DNA from: Huiozyma naganishii CBS 8797
Taxonomy: Eukaryota > Ascomycota > Saccharomycetes > Saccharomycetales > Saccharomycetaceae
Reading direction: 5' to 3'
Length of the DNA stretch: 64,000 nucleotides
Assembly: GCF_000348985.1 (NCBI RefSeq)
Contig: NC_035925.1
Span: 744,001-808,000, forward strand
The position numbers and the translations under genes are program-made. The notes under the pieces are model-generated. The model searched no databases. It was not told the DNA's origin and saw nothing but the letters and a program-made list of their open reading frames with translations. The stretch's first letter is position 1. Each line of letters begins with the position of its first letter. This document shows, in pieces, positions 1 to 9,474 of the stretch.

Positions 1-199
1 TCCTTATATAGAGAGAGAAATATTTATTACTACTACCACAACTTAAGAGCATCGTTTGTGAAAAGGCAAGCGGGCATGGGGAGCTTCAACTGTGCTTTCT
101 ACAGTCGTAATATATCATTCTCCTTCATTTTTACCTTTATTATCGTGGCGTCTACCACTGTACGTACGATAAAATAATATACACAAGCGCAAACACGCC

Positions 200-3100
200 T
201 TAACCAACCCACTTTCTCGCAGACTTGAACAGTCTGATCCAGGGACCGTACCCGCCCCACTCCGCGTACTTCTCGCTTGGGTACCACGAGTTCGCCTCCA
301 ACCGACATACTCTTTCAGGGTGCGGCATCATCGCAAGAACCCTCCCGTTGGGAGATTGGATCCCAGCAATACCGTTCGCAGAACCGTTAGGATTGAAGGG
401 AAAAGTCGTCGTCACGTTCCCGTAGTTGTCCAGGTACCTGACACTGCTCAAGTTCTCCGTCTCAAAGGATGTCAATTGCTCACCACTGTTAAAAGTTGCG
501 TTACCTTCACCGTGAGCAACCGCAATAGGCAGTTGCGAACCACGCATCCCAGTCAAGAAAATACTGGATTCACTGACAACCTCAACCATGCACACACGCG
601 CCTCGTACTGCTCGCTTACATTCCGCTCGAAGGAGGGCCAGTTCGAACACCCGGGGATGATATCCTTTAACCTGCTCAGGAATTGACAACCGTTACAAGC
701 GCCAAAGGCAAATGTATCCTCTCTCCTTTGGAAGAAGTCCACAAATTGTTCACGAACATCAGCGTGGTACAGCACAGATTTGGCCCAACCGGCACCAGCA
801 CCCAACACGTCACCGTACGAAAACCCACCACATGCGGCAAGACCAACAAAATCCTTTAAGTGGAACCTGCCCTCCAGTAGATCGGTCATCGTGACATCAA
901 TCGCGGTGAACCCGGCCTGTTCAAAACACCACCCCATTTCCATCTGCCCATTGACACCTTGTTCCCTTAGAATAGCAACGCGAGGTCTCACATCAGATAG
1001 TTCTGCACGCACACCCAAATCGTCACGAGGGTTGTAAGTCAACGAGTAGTGGATACCTGGGTCATTGTCATCATTGATCGCAGCGAATTCTTCATCAGCA
1101 GTACGAGGGTTGTCCCTCAATTTCTGAATAGCGTAAGAGGTAGAACTCCATTTCTGTTGTAGAGAAGATCTCTTGCCGCTGAATAAAGTCTTAGCATCAC
1201 TACCGGTAATGACAATTTCTTGGCTTTTGAAATTAGGCTTACCAACGACACTAATGTATTCTTGGGAGATACCGTGGTCGGCAAACACAGAGTAGAAATC
1301 ACCAAGCTTCGATTCCTCAACTTGGAAGACACAACCAAGCTCCTCATTAAACAGTTGAACCAGAGGGTCCTCAGTGCCGGAAAGCGTAATATTCAAACCA
1401 CTCCTAGAAGCAAACGCCATCTCAAACAAAGTAACCAAAAGACCACCATCAGATCTGTCGTGGTACGAAAGAACAAGGTCTGTCTTGTGCAATTCCAAAA
1501 TACTCTCCAACAAACCCTTGAAAACGGTGTTGTCATACACAGTGGGGGAAACATTACCGATTTGATTGTAAACCTGTAGCAACGCCGAGGCACCCATCGC
1601 CTTCTCAGATTGTAAAGCGGCAACGTCCACCAATACCAAAACAGAATTGTCCACTTTGGTTAACTGTGGGGTCCATGTGTTGGAGGTATCGTTAACTGGA
1701 CCAAACGCCGTCACATTCAATGAAAGTGGTGCGGTAACTTCCTTATCATCCCACTTCATCTTCATAGACATAGAGTCCTTCCCAACTGGGATAGAAACAC
1801 CGATAGCGGGACATAGGTCTAAACCAATAGCTTGCACGGCTTCGTACAACTTTGACCCTTCACCCTTGTGCGAAGCTGGAGACATCCAATTAGCAGACAA
1901 CTTCACGTGAGTCAATGACTTCACATCAGAAGCCAATAGGTTCAGTAGAGATTCAGAAACAGCGAGTTTCGCAGAGGCGGCGGCAGAAATCAATGCGTTC
2001 GTTGGCCTTTCGCCCATAGCAAGGGCTTCACCTGTCTTGATTACTTTGTCACCTAACGATGTGGCTGTGACACCAACGTCGGCAACGGGTACTTGCCATG
2101 GTCCGACAAATTGATCCCTGTCAATTAACCCGGTGACTGTTCTATCACCGATAGTGATCAAGAACGACTTGGAAGCAACGGAAGGTAAGTTCAAAACTCT
2201 GTCAACTGCGTCTTCCAAAGACGGGATAACAGATAAATCAGCACTATGTAGGGATAATGGCTCTGTGATGGCCTCCCTAAACATTTTTGGAGGCTTACCA
2301 AATAAAATCGACATTTCCAGGTCAATGGGGGTCCCCTTCAATAGTGGATCTTCCACAATCAATCTCTGTTCAGCGGTGGCATGGCCAACTACGGCAAATG
2401 GTGCTCTTTCTCTTTCACATATCTTTTCAAATATCTGTAGATCCGTTTGGCTAACACCAAGAACATAACGTTCCTGCGATTCGTTACACCAAATTTCCAT
2501 TGGGGACATTCCCTTTTCCAAAGATAGTACTTTTCTGATATCAAATTTAGCACCCAAATCATTGTCGTGGACCAGCTCAGGGAGGGCATTGGACAACCCA
2601 CCGGCACCGACGTCATGAATGGATTGAATTGGGTTATTGTCTCCCAACGCGACACAAGAATCAATAACCTGTTGGCACCGACGTTCCATTTCAGAGTTGC
2701 CTCTCTGAACAGAGGCAAAATCGAGGTCAGCGGAACCTTCACCAGAGGCAATGGAAGATGCAGCACCACCACCTAGACCAATTAACATTGATTGACCACC
2801 TAAAACGATAATCGCAGACCCTGCAGTAATAGGTTTATCCTTCAAGGCAAATTGTGGTCTGACGGTACCAAACCCACCAGCAATCATAATTGGTTTGTGG
2901 AACCCTCTAATCTCTTCTTCGTTATCAGCGTTTGGAACCTTTGTGGTCAATGTCCTAAAGTACCCATTGATACAAGGTCTCCCGAACTCGTTGTTAAAGG
3001 CGGCTGACCCTAGTGGTGCCTCAATCATAATGTCCAAAGCTGAGGCAATATGTGATGGTTTACCGACATCTAATTCCCAAGGCTGTCTTTGACCTGGAAT

Positions 3101-4249
3101 CAGCAAGTCGGATACAGAAAACCCACTTAGACCACATTTGGTTTTAGACCCTCTGCCTGTGGCACCCTCATCCCTGATTTCACCACCAGATCCTGTGGCA
3201 GCACCTGGGAATGGAGAAACTGCAGTGGGGTGGTTATGTGTCTCGACTTTGATCAACAATGGTACAGATTCTTCTGAAGCGGTCCATCTCTTGGTTGTTG
3301 GGTCAGGAGCAAAATAGTAGGCTTTGTTTTCACTGTCCACGACGGCAGCATTGTCGGAGTATGCAGATATAGTGAAGTCTGGGCACAGTTTATGCGTGTT
3401 TCTGATCATTTGAAACAGAGTGAAATCTTTCTTTAAGCCGTCGATCGTCCAGTCCGCATTGAAAATTTTGTGACGACAATGCTCGGAGTTGACTTGTGCA
3501 AACATGAACAGTTCAACGTCTGTGGGGTCTCTATGCATGACTTCAACAAAAGCTTTAATTAGATAATCCATTTCGCCTACGTCTAGGGCAAGGCCTAATT
3601 TAGAATTGGCGTCTGATAGAATATCCTCTGGAGACTGTTTCTTATCGGTAGAGGAAGCAGAAACCAGTGGTATGTGAACTAAAGGTTTGGGGTTTGCATG
3701 TGTAAAAATGTCCTTGAGATTGGGAGGGTTGTTCAAAAACAGTTGTTGGGTCATTCTGTCATAGACAGACTTCAAAGAAACGTCATTCAAGTTCTCCAGC
3801 AATGGGAAAGATGGAATCGTCTTTATTAGAAGTGCAACACCCCTCTCGATTCTCTGAACTTTGTCCTCCAACCCACAAACTTGAGCAATATTGGTTGCCT
3901 TAGATGACCAAGGGGAGATTGTTCCGGATCTTGGGACAACCCTTACCAAATAGGTATCTTTTAGGTTAAGGTCTTTATCAGTCCAATTCTTGTTGACCGC
4001 ATCCACGAGCAATTTCGACAATGGGTCATTTTCGGTGTCCAGCGGTGTGTCGTAATTCAAAAGAACATCCAGCAGTTTGGAATCTTCGGAGGTCAAAGAG
4101 AGTCCATCGGCTATGTCAACATAGTGCACGAAACATGAACGAATCTCGAGTATGGAATTGATACTGTTCGTAAAATTGTTGAAGTCCTTCATCAGGTTAT
4201 CTACTCTAAAGCTAGATAAAACTTTAGGACCAGCTAATATTAAGGACAT
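200..4249 (-). CDS. ADE6: Phosphoribosylformylglycinamidine (FGAM) synthase
   Basis: Catalyses the ATP- and glutamine-dependent conversion of FGAR to FGAM, the fourth step of de novo purine synthesis, in the cytosol. The 1349-residue product matches the single-chain PurL type of yeast (about 1358 residues): an N-terminal adaptor region, two AIR-synthase-like halves (motifs VETHNHPTA and PFPGAATGSGGE in the first) and a C-terminal glutaminase domain with the nucleophile in FGACNGCQF and a late HPER. The frame stays open to 4312 but only from a TTG. The ATG at 4249 starts MSLILAGPK, which lines up with the S. cerevisiae start, so I chose it. A TGACTC Bas1/Gcn4 core lies about 240 bp upstream. 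It is the first of four consecutive minus-strand genes in the same order as S. cerevisiae YGR061C-YGR065C. Family and function are certain. Confidence 0.98.
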   Translation of the reverse strand: MSLILAGPKVLSSFRVDNLMKDFNNFTNSINSILEIRSCFVHYVDIADGLSLTSEDSKLLDVLLNYDTPLDTENDPLSKLLVDAVNKNWTDKDLNLKDTYLVRVVPRSGTISPWSSKATNIAQVCGLEDKVQRIERGVALLIKTIPSFPLLENLNDVSLKSVYDRMTQQLFLNNPPNLKDIFTHANPKPLVHIPLVSASSTDKKQSPEDILSDANSKLGLALDVGEMDYLIKAFVEVMHRDPTDVELFMFAQVNSEHCRHKIFNADWTIDGLKKDFTLFQMIRNTHKLCPDFTISAYSDNAAVVDSENKAYYFAPDPTTKRWTASEESVPLLIKVETHNHPTAVSPFPGAATGSGGEIRDEGATGRGSKTKCGLSGFSVSDLLIPGQRQPWELDVGKPSHIASALDIMIEAPLGSAAFNNEFGRPCINGYFRTLTTKVPNADNEEEIRGFHKPIMIAGGFGTVRPQFALKDKPITAGSAIIVLGGQSMLIGLGGGAASSIASGEGSADLDFASVQRGNSEMERRCQQVIDSCVALGDNNPIQSIHDVGAGGLSNALPELVHDNDLGAKFDIRKVLSLEKGMSPMEIWCNESQERYVLGVSQTDLQIFEKICERERAPFAVVGHATAEQRLIVEDPLLKGTPIDLEMSILFGKPPKMFREAITEPLSLHSADLSVIPSLEDAVDRVLNLPSVASKSFLITIGDRTVTGLIDRDQFVGPWQVPVADVGVTATSLGDKVIKTGEALAMGERPTNALISAAASAKLAVSESLLNLLASDVKSLTHVKLSANWMSPASHKGEGSKLYEAVQAIGLDLCPAIGVSIPVGKDSMSMKMKWDDKEVTAPLSLNVTAFGPVNDTSNTWTPQLTKVDNSVLVLVDVAALQSEKAMGASALLQVYNQIGNVSPTVYDNTVFKGLLESILELHKTDLVLSYHDRSDGGLLVTLFEMAFASRSGLNITLSGTEDPLVQLFNEELGCVFQVEESKLGDFYSVFADHGISQEYISVVGKPNFKSQEIVITGSDAKTLFSGKRSSLQQKWSSTSYAIQKLRDNPRTADEEFAAINDDNDPGIHYSLTYNPRDDLGVRAELSDVRPRVAILREQGVNGQMEMGWCFEQAGFTAIDVTMTDLLEGRFHLKDFVGLAACGGFSYGDVLGAGAGWAKSVLYHADVREQFVDFFQRREDTFAFGACNGCQFLSRLKDIIPGCSNWPSFERNVSEQYEARVCMVEVVSESSIFLTGMRGSQLPIAVAHGEGNATFNSGEQLTSFETENLSSVRYLDNYGNVTTTFPFNPNGSANGIAGIQSPNGRVLAMMPHPERVCRLEANSWYPSEKYAEWGGYGPWIRLFKSARKWVG

Positions 4250-4489
4250 TGGTAAAATGTGTGGCTTGTCGTGGTTATCTGGGAATGTTTGAGAAAGTGA
4301 TCCAACAAACAAGTTCAGTTCGGTACAATAATTAAAGAATGTTTTGATCTTTTGACGTAAAATAAACGCACCAACTTATTTATATATTGGAAGACGAATC
4401 CAATTAAGTATAGCAGACGTTACCGCGATGACACCAATAAATCTACAAGGGCGATTCTTAGGACCCAGTCACATTATGAATTTAATTGT

Positions 4490-4495
4490 TGACTC
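4490..4495. promoter_or_regulatory. TGACTC core (Bas1/Gcn4 type) upstream of ADE6
   Basis: TGACTC is the core bound by Bas1 (with Pho2) and Gcn4 in yeast purine-pathway promoters. It sits about 240 bp upstream of the ADE6 start, in the 385-bp divergent region shared with the gene at 4635. A single six-base match is weak alone; the target gene makes it credible. Confidence 0.5.
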
Positions 4496-4532
4496 CGCAA
4501 TCATGACTTCTCTTTTTTTGTTTTCCGAACAA

Positions 4533-4571
4533 AAAAATTTTCAGTTTTAAAATCTGAAATTGCGATGAGCT
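4533..4571 (+). promoter_or_regulatory. RRPE plus PAC element pair
   Basis: AAAAATTTTCA at 4533-4543 matches the ribosomal RNA processing element. GCGATGAGCT at 4562-4571 matches the PAC box bound by Dot6/Tod6. Their order and 18-bp spacing, ending 63 bp before the ATG at 4635, are typical of the yeast ribosome-biogenesis regulon. This points to the small basic protein downstream rather than to ADE6. Confidence 0.75.
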
Positions 4572-4634
4572 CCAAAAAGGCTTCAGTCCCAGTGGTCAAT
4601 AACAGCACAACAGCACCCTACACACTCTCGAAAC

Positions 4635-4901
4635 ATGGTTCAAAAAGCACTAAAAGTGAAAACTAAGGCGAAGGATCCTCGTCGTGTGACGAAGAAGCAA
4701 AAAAATCTGCGGAAAGCAGCTCCCCTTATTATCAAATCGAAAAAGAAGCAGCTGCACTATTTGAAGAACCTTAATAGAACTGCTTCCCTTACAGAGAAGA
4801 CTGAAAAATTGGTATCTGCCAAGGTTGGTCATTTGGAACTGTTGAAAGGTACGAGAAGAGAATTAGAAAAGTCCAAACGTAAAGACGATTCGAAGAAGTA
4901 A
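4635..4901 (+). CDS. Small basic protein, UPF0390/DUF2462-like, probable ribosome-biogenesis role
   Basis: An 88-residue, very lysine- and arginine-rich protein without signal peptide or membrane segment. The N-terminal KVKTKAK, the central KNLRKAAP and the C-terminal helix ending GHLELLKG resemble the small nucleolar-type UPF0390 (Leydig cell tumour 10 kDa-like) family. That assignment is from memory of the family pattern and is tentative. The gene is intron-free with a clear ATG, and its promoter carries an RRPE and a PAC box. I know of no annotated S. cerevisiae gene between ADE6 and COX18, so it may be lost or unannotated there. It runs divergently from ADE6 and convergently with COX18. 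I am confident it is real; the function is inferred from composition and promoter. Confidence 0.8.
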   Translation: MVQKALKVKTKAKDPRRVTKKQKNLRKAAPLIIKSKKKQLHYLKNLNRTASLTEKTEKLVSAKVGHLELLKGTRRELEKSKRKDDSKK

Positions 4902-5074
4902 ATTATTGAGCTTTGGTTCCATGCTCCAGCTCAGACTCATCATTGCATTTATTCATGTGTACATTATCATATATTAGTATTACAATAATATACAATCAAG
5001 ACAAAAATTTTCCCAACTCTATTTACACAGGAAGAACGCTAGCATCTTCGCAGCTCATGCGTCGCAGTTGTTTT

Positions 5075-6031
5075 CTATCTCTTGTAGGGCCAAAAGGAAT
5101 CCAAAACCATGTTTTGGAGCAAAGAAAACGCTTGGGAACTAATCCAGTATAGAGACAACAGTACTGGGGCTTGTGAAGAAACACCCATCATAAATATGCA
5201 ACCAATACGCGAAACATTCAAAATGCTCTTGAAAATTTGATTTGTCCTCGAATAATGATCGTCGAATGCCTTTATGCCAACCGAATCTGTAGACTTCCTG
5301 GATATCATCTTACCATTATATTCAATATTCAATAACGCCAATGACCCTAAGATCATGGGAATAGCCACAGGGTAGTCTAACAATGGGCCAGTTAGATCTA
5401 TATCATGCCACGAGAATTGATCGAACCACTGTTTGGTGGCCCTCTCCACTTGAAGTTCCGTAAGATTCCTTATACCCAGAGACACAGAGACCCACAAAGG
5501 GATTTGAACAAATGGTAATATAGCGTTCTTCCACATTTGTATGCCATATCTTTTAAACAGTTTCTTCTGACGTTTCCTGGTCTCCCTTACAGCGAGCAGT
5601 GTTATCTGTTCCGGGGTAATATTGCTCAGTTTACTGTTTTCTACCATCGCAGCGGCAGCCTCTTCCCCCGTTGAACTTTTAGTACCAGGCACTTCGCCAT
5701 TGTTAGCTGTCTGCACGGCGTGGGCAAGTCGCAGCTTTACAATCGGAGTTGCACTCTGAACTACCTTTCTCAGCTCTTGTTGTTTTATAATTCTCTTCCT
5801 CTGTACTACACTCAGGGGTAGTGTAAATACACTTCTCAGAGTTAAGGTTGTTAAGGGGACTAGAACCACCCACGGTATACCTGATACTTCATGAACTGTT
5901 GTAAATAAGTCCGCTACTGGCCCACCGATGGACACAAAGTTCCTACATTGGCTCCTTTCGAGAGCTCTTGGATATATTCTTCGGGGTTGCGCTAGCAACC
6001 TTATCGTGTTTCCGTATGGACGATGTAGCAT
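5075..6031 (-). CDS. COX18: Mitochondrial inner-membrane insertase Cox18
   Basis: A member of the YidC/Oxa1/Alb3 insertase family. It exports the C-terminal tail of Cox2 across the mitochondrial inner membrane during cytochrome oxidase assembly. The 318-residue protein begins with an Arg-rich, acid-poor segment (residues 1-30) suited to a mitochondrial presequence. Hydrophobic segments lie near 52-75, 171-190, 220-236 and 272-300, and there is a charged matrix loop at 78-165 as in the family. Length is close to the S. cerevisiae protein (316). The ATG at 6031 is the natural start. Position between ADE6 and SPT4 matches YGR062C. Confidence 0.93.
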   Translation of the reverse strand: MLHRPYGNTIRLLAQPRRIYPRALERSQCRNFVSIGGPVADLFTTVHEVSGIPWVVLVPLTTLTLRSVFTLPLSVVQRKRIIKQQELRKVVQSATPIVKLRLAHAVQTANNGEVPGTKSSTGEEAAAAMVENSKLSNITPEQITLLAVRETRKRQKKLFKRYGIQMWKNAILPFVQIPLWVSVSLGIRNLTELQVERATKQWFDQFSWHDIDLTGPLLDYPVAIPMILGSLALLNIEYNGKMISRKSTDSVGIKAFDDHYSRTNQIFKSILNVSRIGCIFMMGVSSQAPVLLSLYWISSQAFSLLQNMVLDSFWPYKR

Positions 6032-6257
6032 GATTAACAGCTACCGGAGGGCTGGAATCCTTAATGTCAACTTTTAGTTTCCAAGGCTGATTTTCCACTT
6101 AGTAAATTACTTCGAATTTTGAATGCTAATAGTACTTAAGATAAAGTATACCGTATATCGTCAGTTGTGATACAAAGATAATCAGTTTGTTGAAAGAGTA
6201 GTAAACTGATTCGCCATTTGATCTTTTATAGTTGTAAAATTGTAGTTACACCCATGA

Positions 6258-6563
6258 TCACTCCACATGAGAACCGTCTCTGGGTATATAATGCGGCAGC
6301 AGCTCAACAACTTCTGCAGGTAGTCTCCCATCAACTTTTATAGCATACAGACCAGGAATATTCATATCGACACTGAGCCATTTGGCAACCCACGACTTCC
6401 TGGGCTTACACATCCCTACTAGCCCTTCGAATGAGGGCGACGTACATTCCATTGCGGAAACACCTGCCTCCTCAAATATACCCTGGCAATTGGGACACCC
6501 GTCTCTATTGAATTCATTTGTGGATTGCACAATCCCACATAGCATGCAAGCCCTATCAGACAT
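6258..6563 (-). CDS. SPT4: Transcription elongation factor Spt4
   Basis: The small zinc-binding subunit of the Spt4-Spt5 (DSIF) complex, which rides on RNA polymerase I and II to promote processive elongation. The product has 101 residues (102 in S. cerevisiae). Zinc ligands appear as C6-x2-C9 and C23-x2-C26, and most of the chain is near-identical to yeast Spt4, ending PRDGSHVE. The frame extends one codon upstream but only to a GTG, so the start is the ATG at 6563 ([10 protein letters not shown]). Order between COX18 and VHT1 is as in YGR063C. Confidence 0.97.
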   Translation of the reverse strand: MSDRACMLCGIVQSTNEFNRDGCPNCQGIFEEAGVSAMECTSPSFEGLVGMCKPRKSWVAKWLSVDMNIPGLYAIKVDGRLPAEVVELLPHYIPRDGSHVE

Positions 6564-6799
6564 CACAACAACGAGCTTCGAGGAGTCGCAGTTTTATCTG
6601 ATATATGTCAAAGCACTCTTGAAGGATCACTAACGTCTACTACGACGAATTTTCACTTTTTTTCTTTCGATGGAAGTTAAAGAGGAAACAGCACGTGAGG
6701 GAGAGTGCAGAGTGAAGGCATGTCGTTTATACTGGGATAAGGATCTCTATACAATTCAATGTGTATTTCTCTCTATATATACATATATACATATGTGAA

Positions 6800-8599
6800 T
6801 CAGCGTACGTAATAATACCCGTCGCTTCTCAATTCCAAGTCAGTTTCAATAAACGCAGGTGGAGTCTCGCCTTTTTCCTCGTTGTATAGGATGATTCCAT
6901 TCCCTAGAGCGTGCTTCTTCTCGTTCTTCTTGTAGAAGAACAAAACAACAAAGGTCCAAAGACCGTAGATCACACCAAATATTAAACTCACAGTGTAACC
7001 AGTATGGAACTTGGGAGATTCTGTAGTTTGCCATGCTAAATTGGGGATCCATGCATTGGTAGACTGTGAGAAGGAGTAAATTGCAATCCAAGTGATGGCC
7101 TTCACTTGCGGGTCAAATCTTAAGAAGTCATTAATAAACGACCACAGACATGGCGACGCAGCAACACTGAAATACGTTGTTAGGAACGCGTACCATTTTG
7201 CCTTCGAATTCACATTCCATTTGATTAGAATGGCACAGGATGCAGTGTTCATGATCGCTGCAAAGACCATAAAGAACCATTTACACCTGAAAAGGTCGGC
7301 ACCAAATGCACAAAAGAAAACATATGCAAACCCTAGGCAGGCCGGTAAGACACTTAGATTATTCACCTGTACAATGGAATATTTTTTATTTGCCTTCAAC
7401 CATAAAGCGTAAGATCCACTGAATGCAGTCATATTGTTCCACGAGCACACATCAAAAATCCCAAGTACCCAGAATGTTGGGTTGCAGAATACTTTTTTCC
7501 ATAGAGACCGATTCCATAGTGGTTTCAACTTCGATTTGTCAACACCGTCGTTGATTTGGTTTCTTTTGTTTCTAATTCTAGCAATTCTAATCTCCTCATC
7601 AGTCAAAAACAATGAATAGCACTTGGATGGGATGCCGGGAATAACAAAGAAACCAAGGATAGCAGTTGGGAGAGAAATAGCGATCGCGTCGATCAAAAAC
7701 ATCCACCTCCAGCCAGCAAGACCGTGAACACCGTCCAAACTTTTGAAAATACGACCTTGCAAAAGACCAGATGTAACTCCACCAAGGAGATTACCACAGA
7801 AGAATAGGCAAACTCTTGAACTAATTTCATCTGGTGCATACCAACAGCCCATGATGTACTGCGAAACTGGGTAGTATGCAGCACCAAAGGCATTCAGGAT
7901 AAAACGATAACCTTGAAGCTCGTGCAAAGTTTTGACTCTATAACAAGCGAACGTGAACCAGGTCCAGCCTAAATCCATAACAGGAAGTAGTAAATGAGCT
8001 GGGAAACGAGGCAACAAGTACATGAAGGGTAGTTGAAACACAATGGCTCCGACGTTCGAGATAGTACTGGTGTGGATGTAATCGTTCCCCTTCATTTTCA
8101 AATCTTCCTTCATATTAGACACGTACGCGTTGGTGTAGTTGTTCGAATCGACTGACTTGGACCAAGAAAGCATGAAGAAGTAGAATGCAATCATGATGTC
8201 GAGTTTGTAAAGAAGTCTCCTCTCGCTTGGCGATTGGGTGGTGTGGTTAGGATACAGGAACTCGTACCACTTCCTGGACTTCCGATATTCTTTGTTCAAT
8301 CTGTACTCGTACTCGTCGAAAAACTTCCACCAAGGTCTGTTGGATTCGTTTCTCAATTCGTAGGGAGTGTTTTTCTTCAACTTGTTGTAAGCTATGGACT
8401 GACCATCCTCAACATCGATGACGTCTGAGCTGCTGTTGATAGCAGAAGCATTTTTGTCGCTGGCATCCTTGTCCGTTACAGAATGCCTTTCCTCCTCCAG
8501 TTCTGAAACACTGGGAGCAGTTGCCTCAAGGCTTTCTCTTAAAAACTCGTCTTCAGGTAAAACCCTCAAGTGAGGTAAGCACTTTTTCCAGTTGACCAT
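6800..8599 (-). CDS. VHT1: High-affinity H+-biotin symporter Vht1
   Basis: A plasma-membrane proton symporter for biotin, of the allantoate-permease branch of the major facilitator superfamily. Saccharomycetaceae yeasts that are biotin auxotrophs depend on it. The 599-residue protein has an acidic cytosolic N-terminus of about 130 residues, roughly twelve membrane segments between about 160 and 560, and a charged C-terminal tail. I chose the ATG at 8599 (MVNWKKCLP); the preceding codon is GTG. The upstream region holds two matches to the biotin-responsive VHRE element, which is strong independent support. Gene order matches YGR065C. Confidence 0.95.
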   Translation of the reverse strand: MVNWKKCLPHLRVLPEDEFLRESLEATAPSVSELEEERHSVTDKDASDKNASAINSSSDVIDVEDGQSIAYNKLKKNTPYELRNESNRPWWKFFDEYEYRLNKEYRKSRKWYEFLYPNHTTQSPSERRLLYKLDIMIAFYFFMLSWSKSVDSNNYTNAYVSNMKEDLKMKGNDYIHTSTISNVGAIVFQLPFMYLLPRFPAHLLLPVMDLGWTWFTFACYRVKTLHELQGYRFILNAFGAAYYPVSQYIMGCWYAPDEISSRVCLFFCGNLLGGVTSGLLQGRIFKSLDGVHGLAGWRWMFLIDAIAISLPTAILGFFVIPGIPSKCYSLFLTDEEIRIARIRNKRNQINDGVDKSKLKPLWNRSLWKKVFCNPTFWVLGIFDVCSWNNMTAFSGSYALWLKANKKYSIVQVNNLSVLPACLGFAYVFFCAFGADLFRCKWFFMVFAAIMNTASCAILIKWNVNSKAKWYAFLTTYFSVAASPCLWSFINDFLRFDPQVKAITWIAIYSFSQSTNAWIPNLAWQTTESPKFHTGYTVSLIFGVIYGLWTFVVLFFYKKNEKKHALGNGIILYNEEKGETPPAFIETDLELRSDGYYYVR

Positions 8600-8867
8600 C
8601 ACTAACAGTGCTGATGGCTTGGTCCTTTCAATTAAGAATATAACTGGGAATATAAATCACATAAAAATGTCAGTTAGAATGGGCGACGTAACAGGGGAAA
8701 AAGCGCCTGTTTATATATCAAATGTTCAACGCAGTTGTGCTTTGTCGGTACGGTATTTGCTCATCGGTCATCCACTGGCGATGCTGACGCACTCGTTATC
8801 AACTCTCATCAATTAATTTCAAACCGGAAAATTATAGAAAATTTTTGCTCGAAAATGATTCAATTGG

Positions 8868-8885
8868 AATCATGGTCGCTTGACT
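8868..8885. promoter_or_regulatory. VHRE biotin-response element, proximal copy
   Basis: AATCA, eight bases, then TGACT: an exact match to the Vhr1 response element AATCA-N8-TGAYT known from S. cerevisiae VHT1 and BIO5. It lies about 270 bp upstream of the VHT1 ATG. Confidence 0.85.
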
Positions 8886-8958
8886 CACTTCCTAATTGGG
8901 AAATTTTAGGGTGGCCATCGGTGGCAGCTACTATTGTATATTGCAGATGGCAGAAAGT

Positions 8959-8976
8959 AATCACCGCCGGTTGACT
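8959..8976. promoter_or_regulatory. VHRE biotin-response element, distal copy
   Basis: A second exact AATCA-N8-TGACT match, 91 bp farther from VHT1 than the first and in the same orientation. The spacer sequence differs between the copies, so this is not a simple local duplication. Confidence 0.85.
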
Positions 8977-9321
8977 CAGTGACAGGTACCGCTTGTGATG
9001 CCACTCTTCACATGGGATTCTAAATAATACATCAATGTTGCTACTAAACTGTTGAAGATGAGTGACCTTTTTACTACTACTGAACTGAGCAGAAATTGCT
9101 CATATTATTATCCAATAATAGATCAAAAATGCCGTGAGGGGCGCCATGAGTGACTCGGAATGGCTTATTGCACCATACTCAACAAAATTGTGCCGTGTGT
9201 ATGATTCATACAAGAAACTATTGGACAATTGCTGTCTAGTCGTGATGTTCGAGCGACTGTAGTTATCACTCATTGGTGAGTGTGAATTTTCTAAAAATTC
9301 AAGTACATCAGAATATCCTAC

Positions 9322-9334
9322 CGTACGAAGTGAT
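9322..9334 (-). promoter_or_regulatory. Abf1-type site in the RPS22 promoter
   Basis: The sequence fits CGT-N5-RYGAY, the reverse form of the Abf1 consensus. An A/T-rich, T-tract-containing stretch follows up to the presumed transcription start before 9475. This arrangement is usual for Abf1-driven ribosomal protein genes. Confidence 0.6.
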
Positions 9335-9474
9335 GACGCAACTTTTTCAAGATTTTGGAAAAGTGAAAAATTATAAAAGTAAAATTTCGAAAATTTTTCA
9401 GTGTTTTCTTTCTTCTACCTCACTTTCCAGTTGGGAGAGCATAGCAAATCAACCTGTTCTTCACTACATTTATT

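Larger units (their letters stand above)
8600..9321. other. Intergenic: VHT1 promoter and distal RPS22 promoter
   Basis: A divergent promoter region between VHT1 and RPS22. It contains the two VHRE sites described separately. I see no convincing gene: the short frames here lack homology, and no RNA gene was recognised. Confidence 0.6.
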
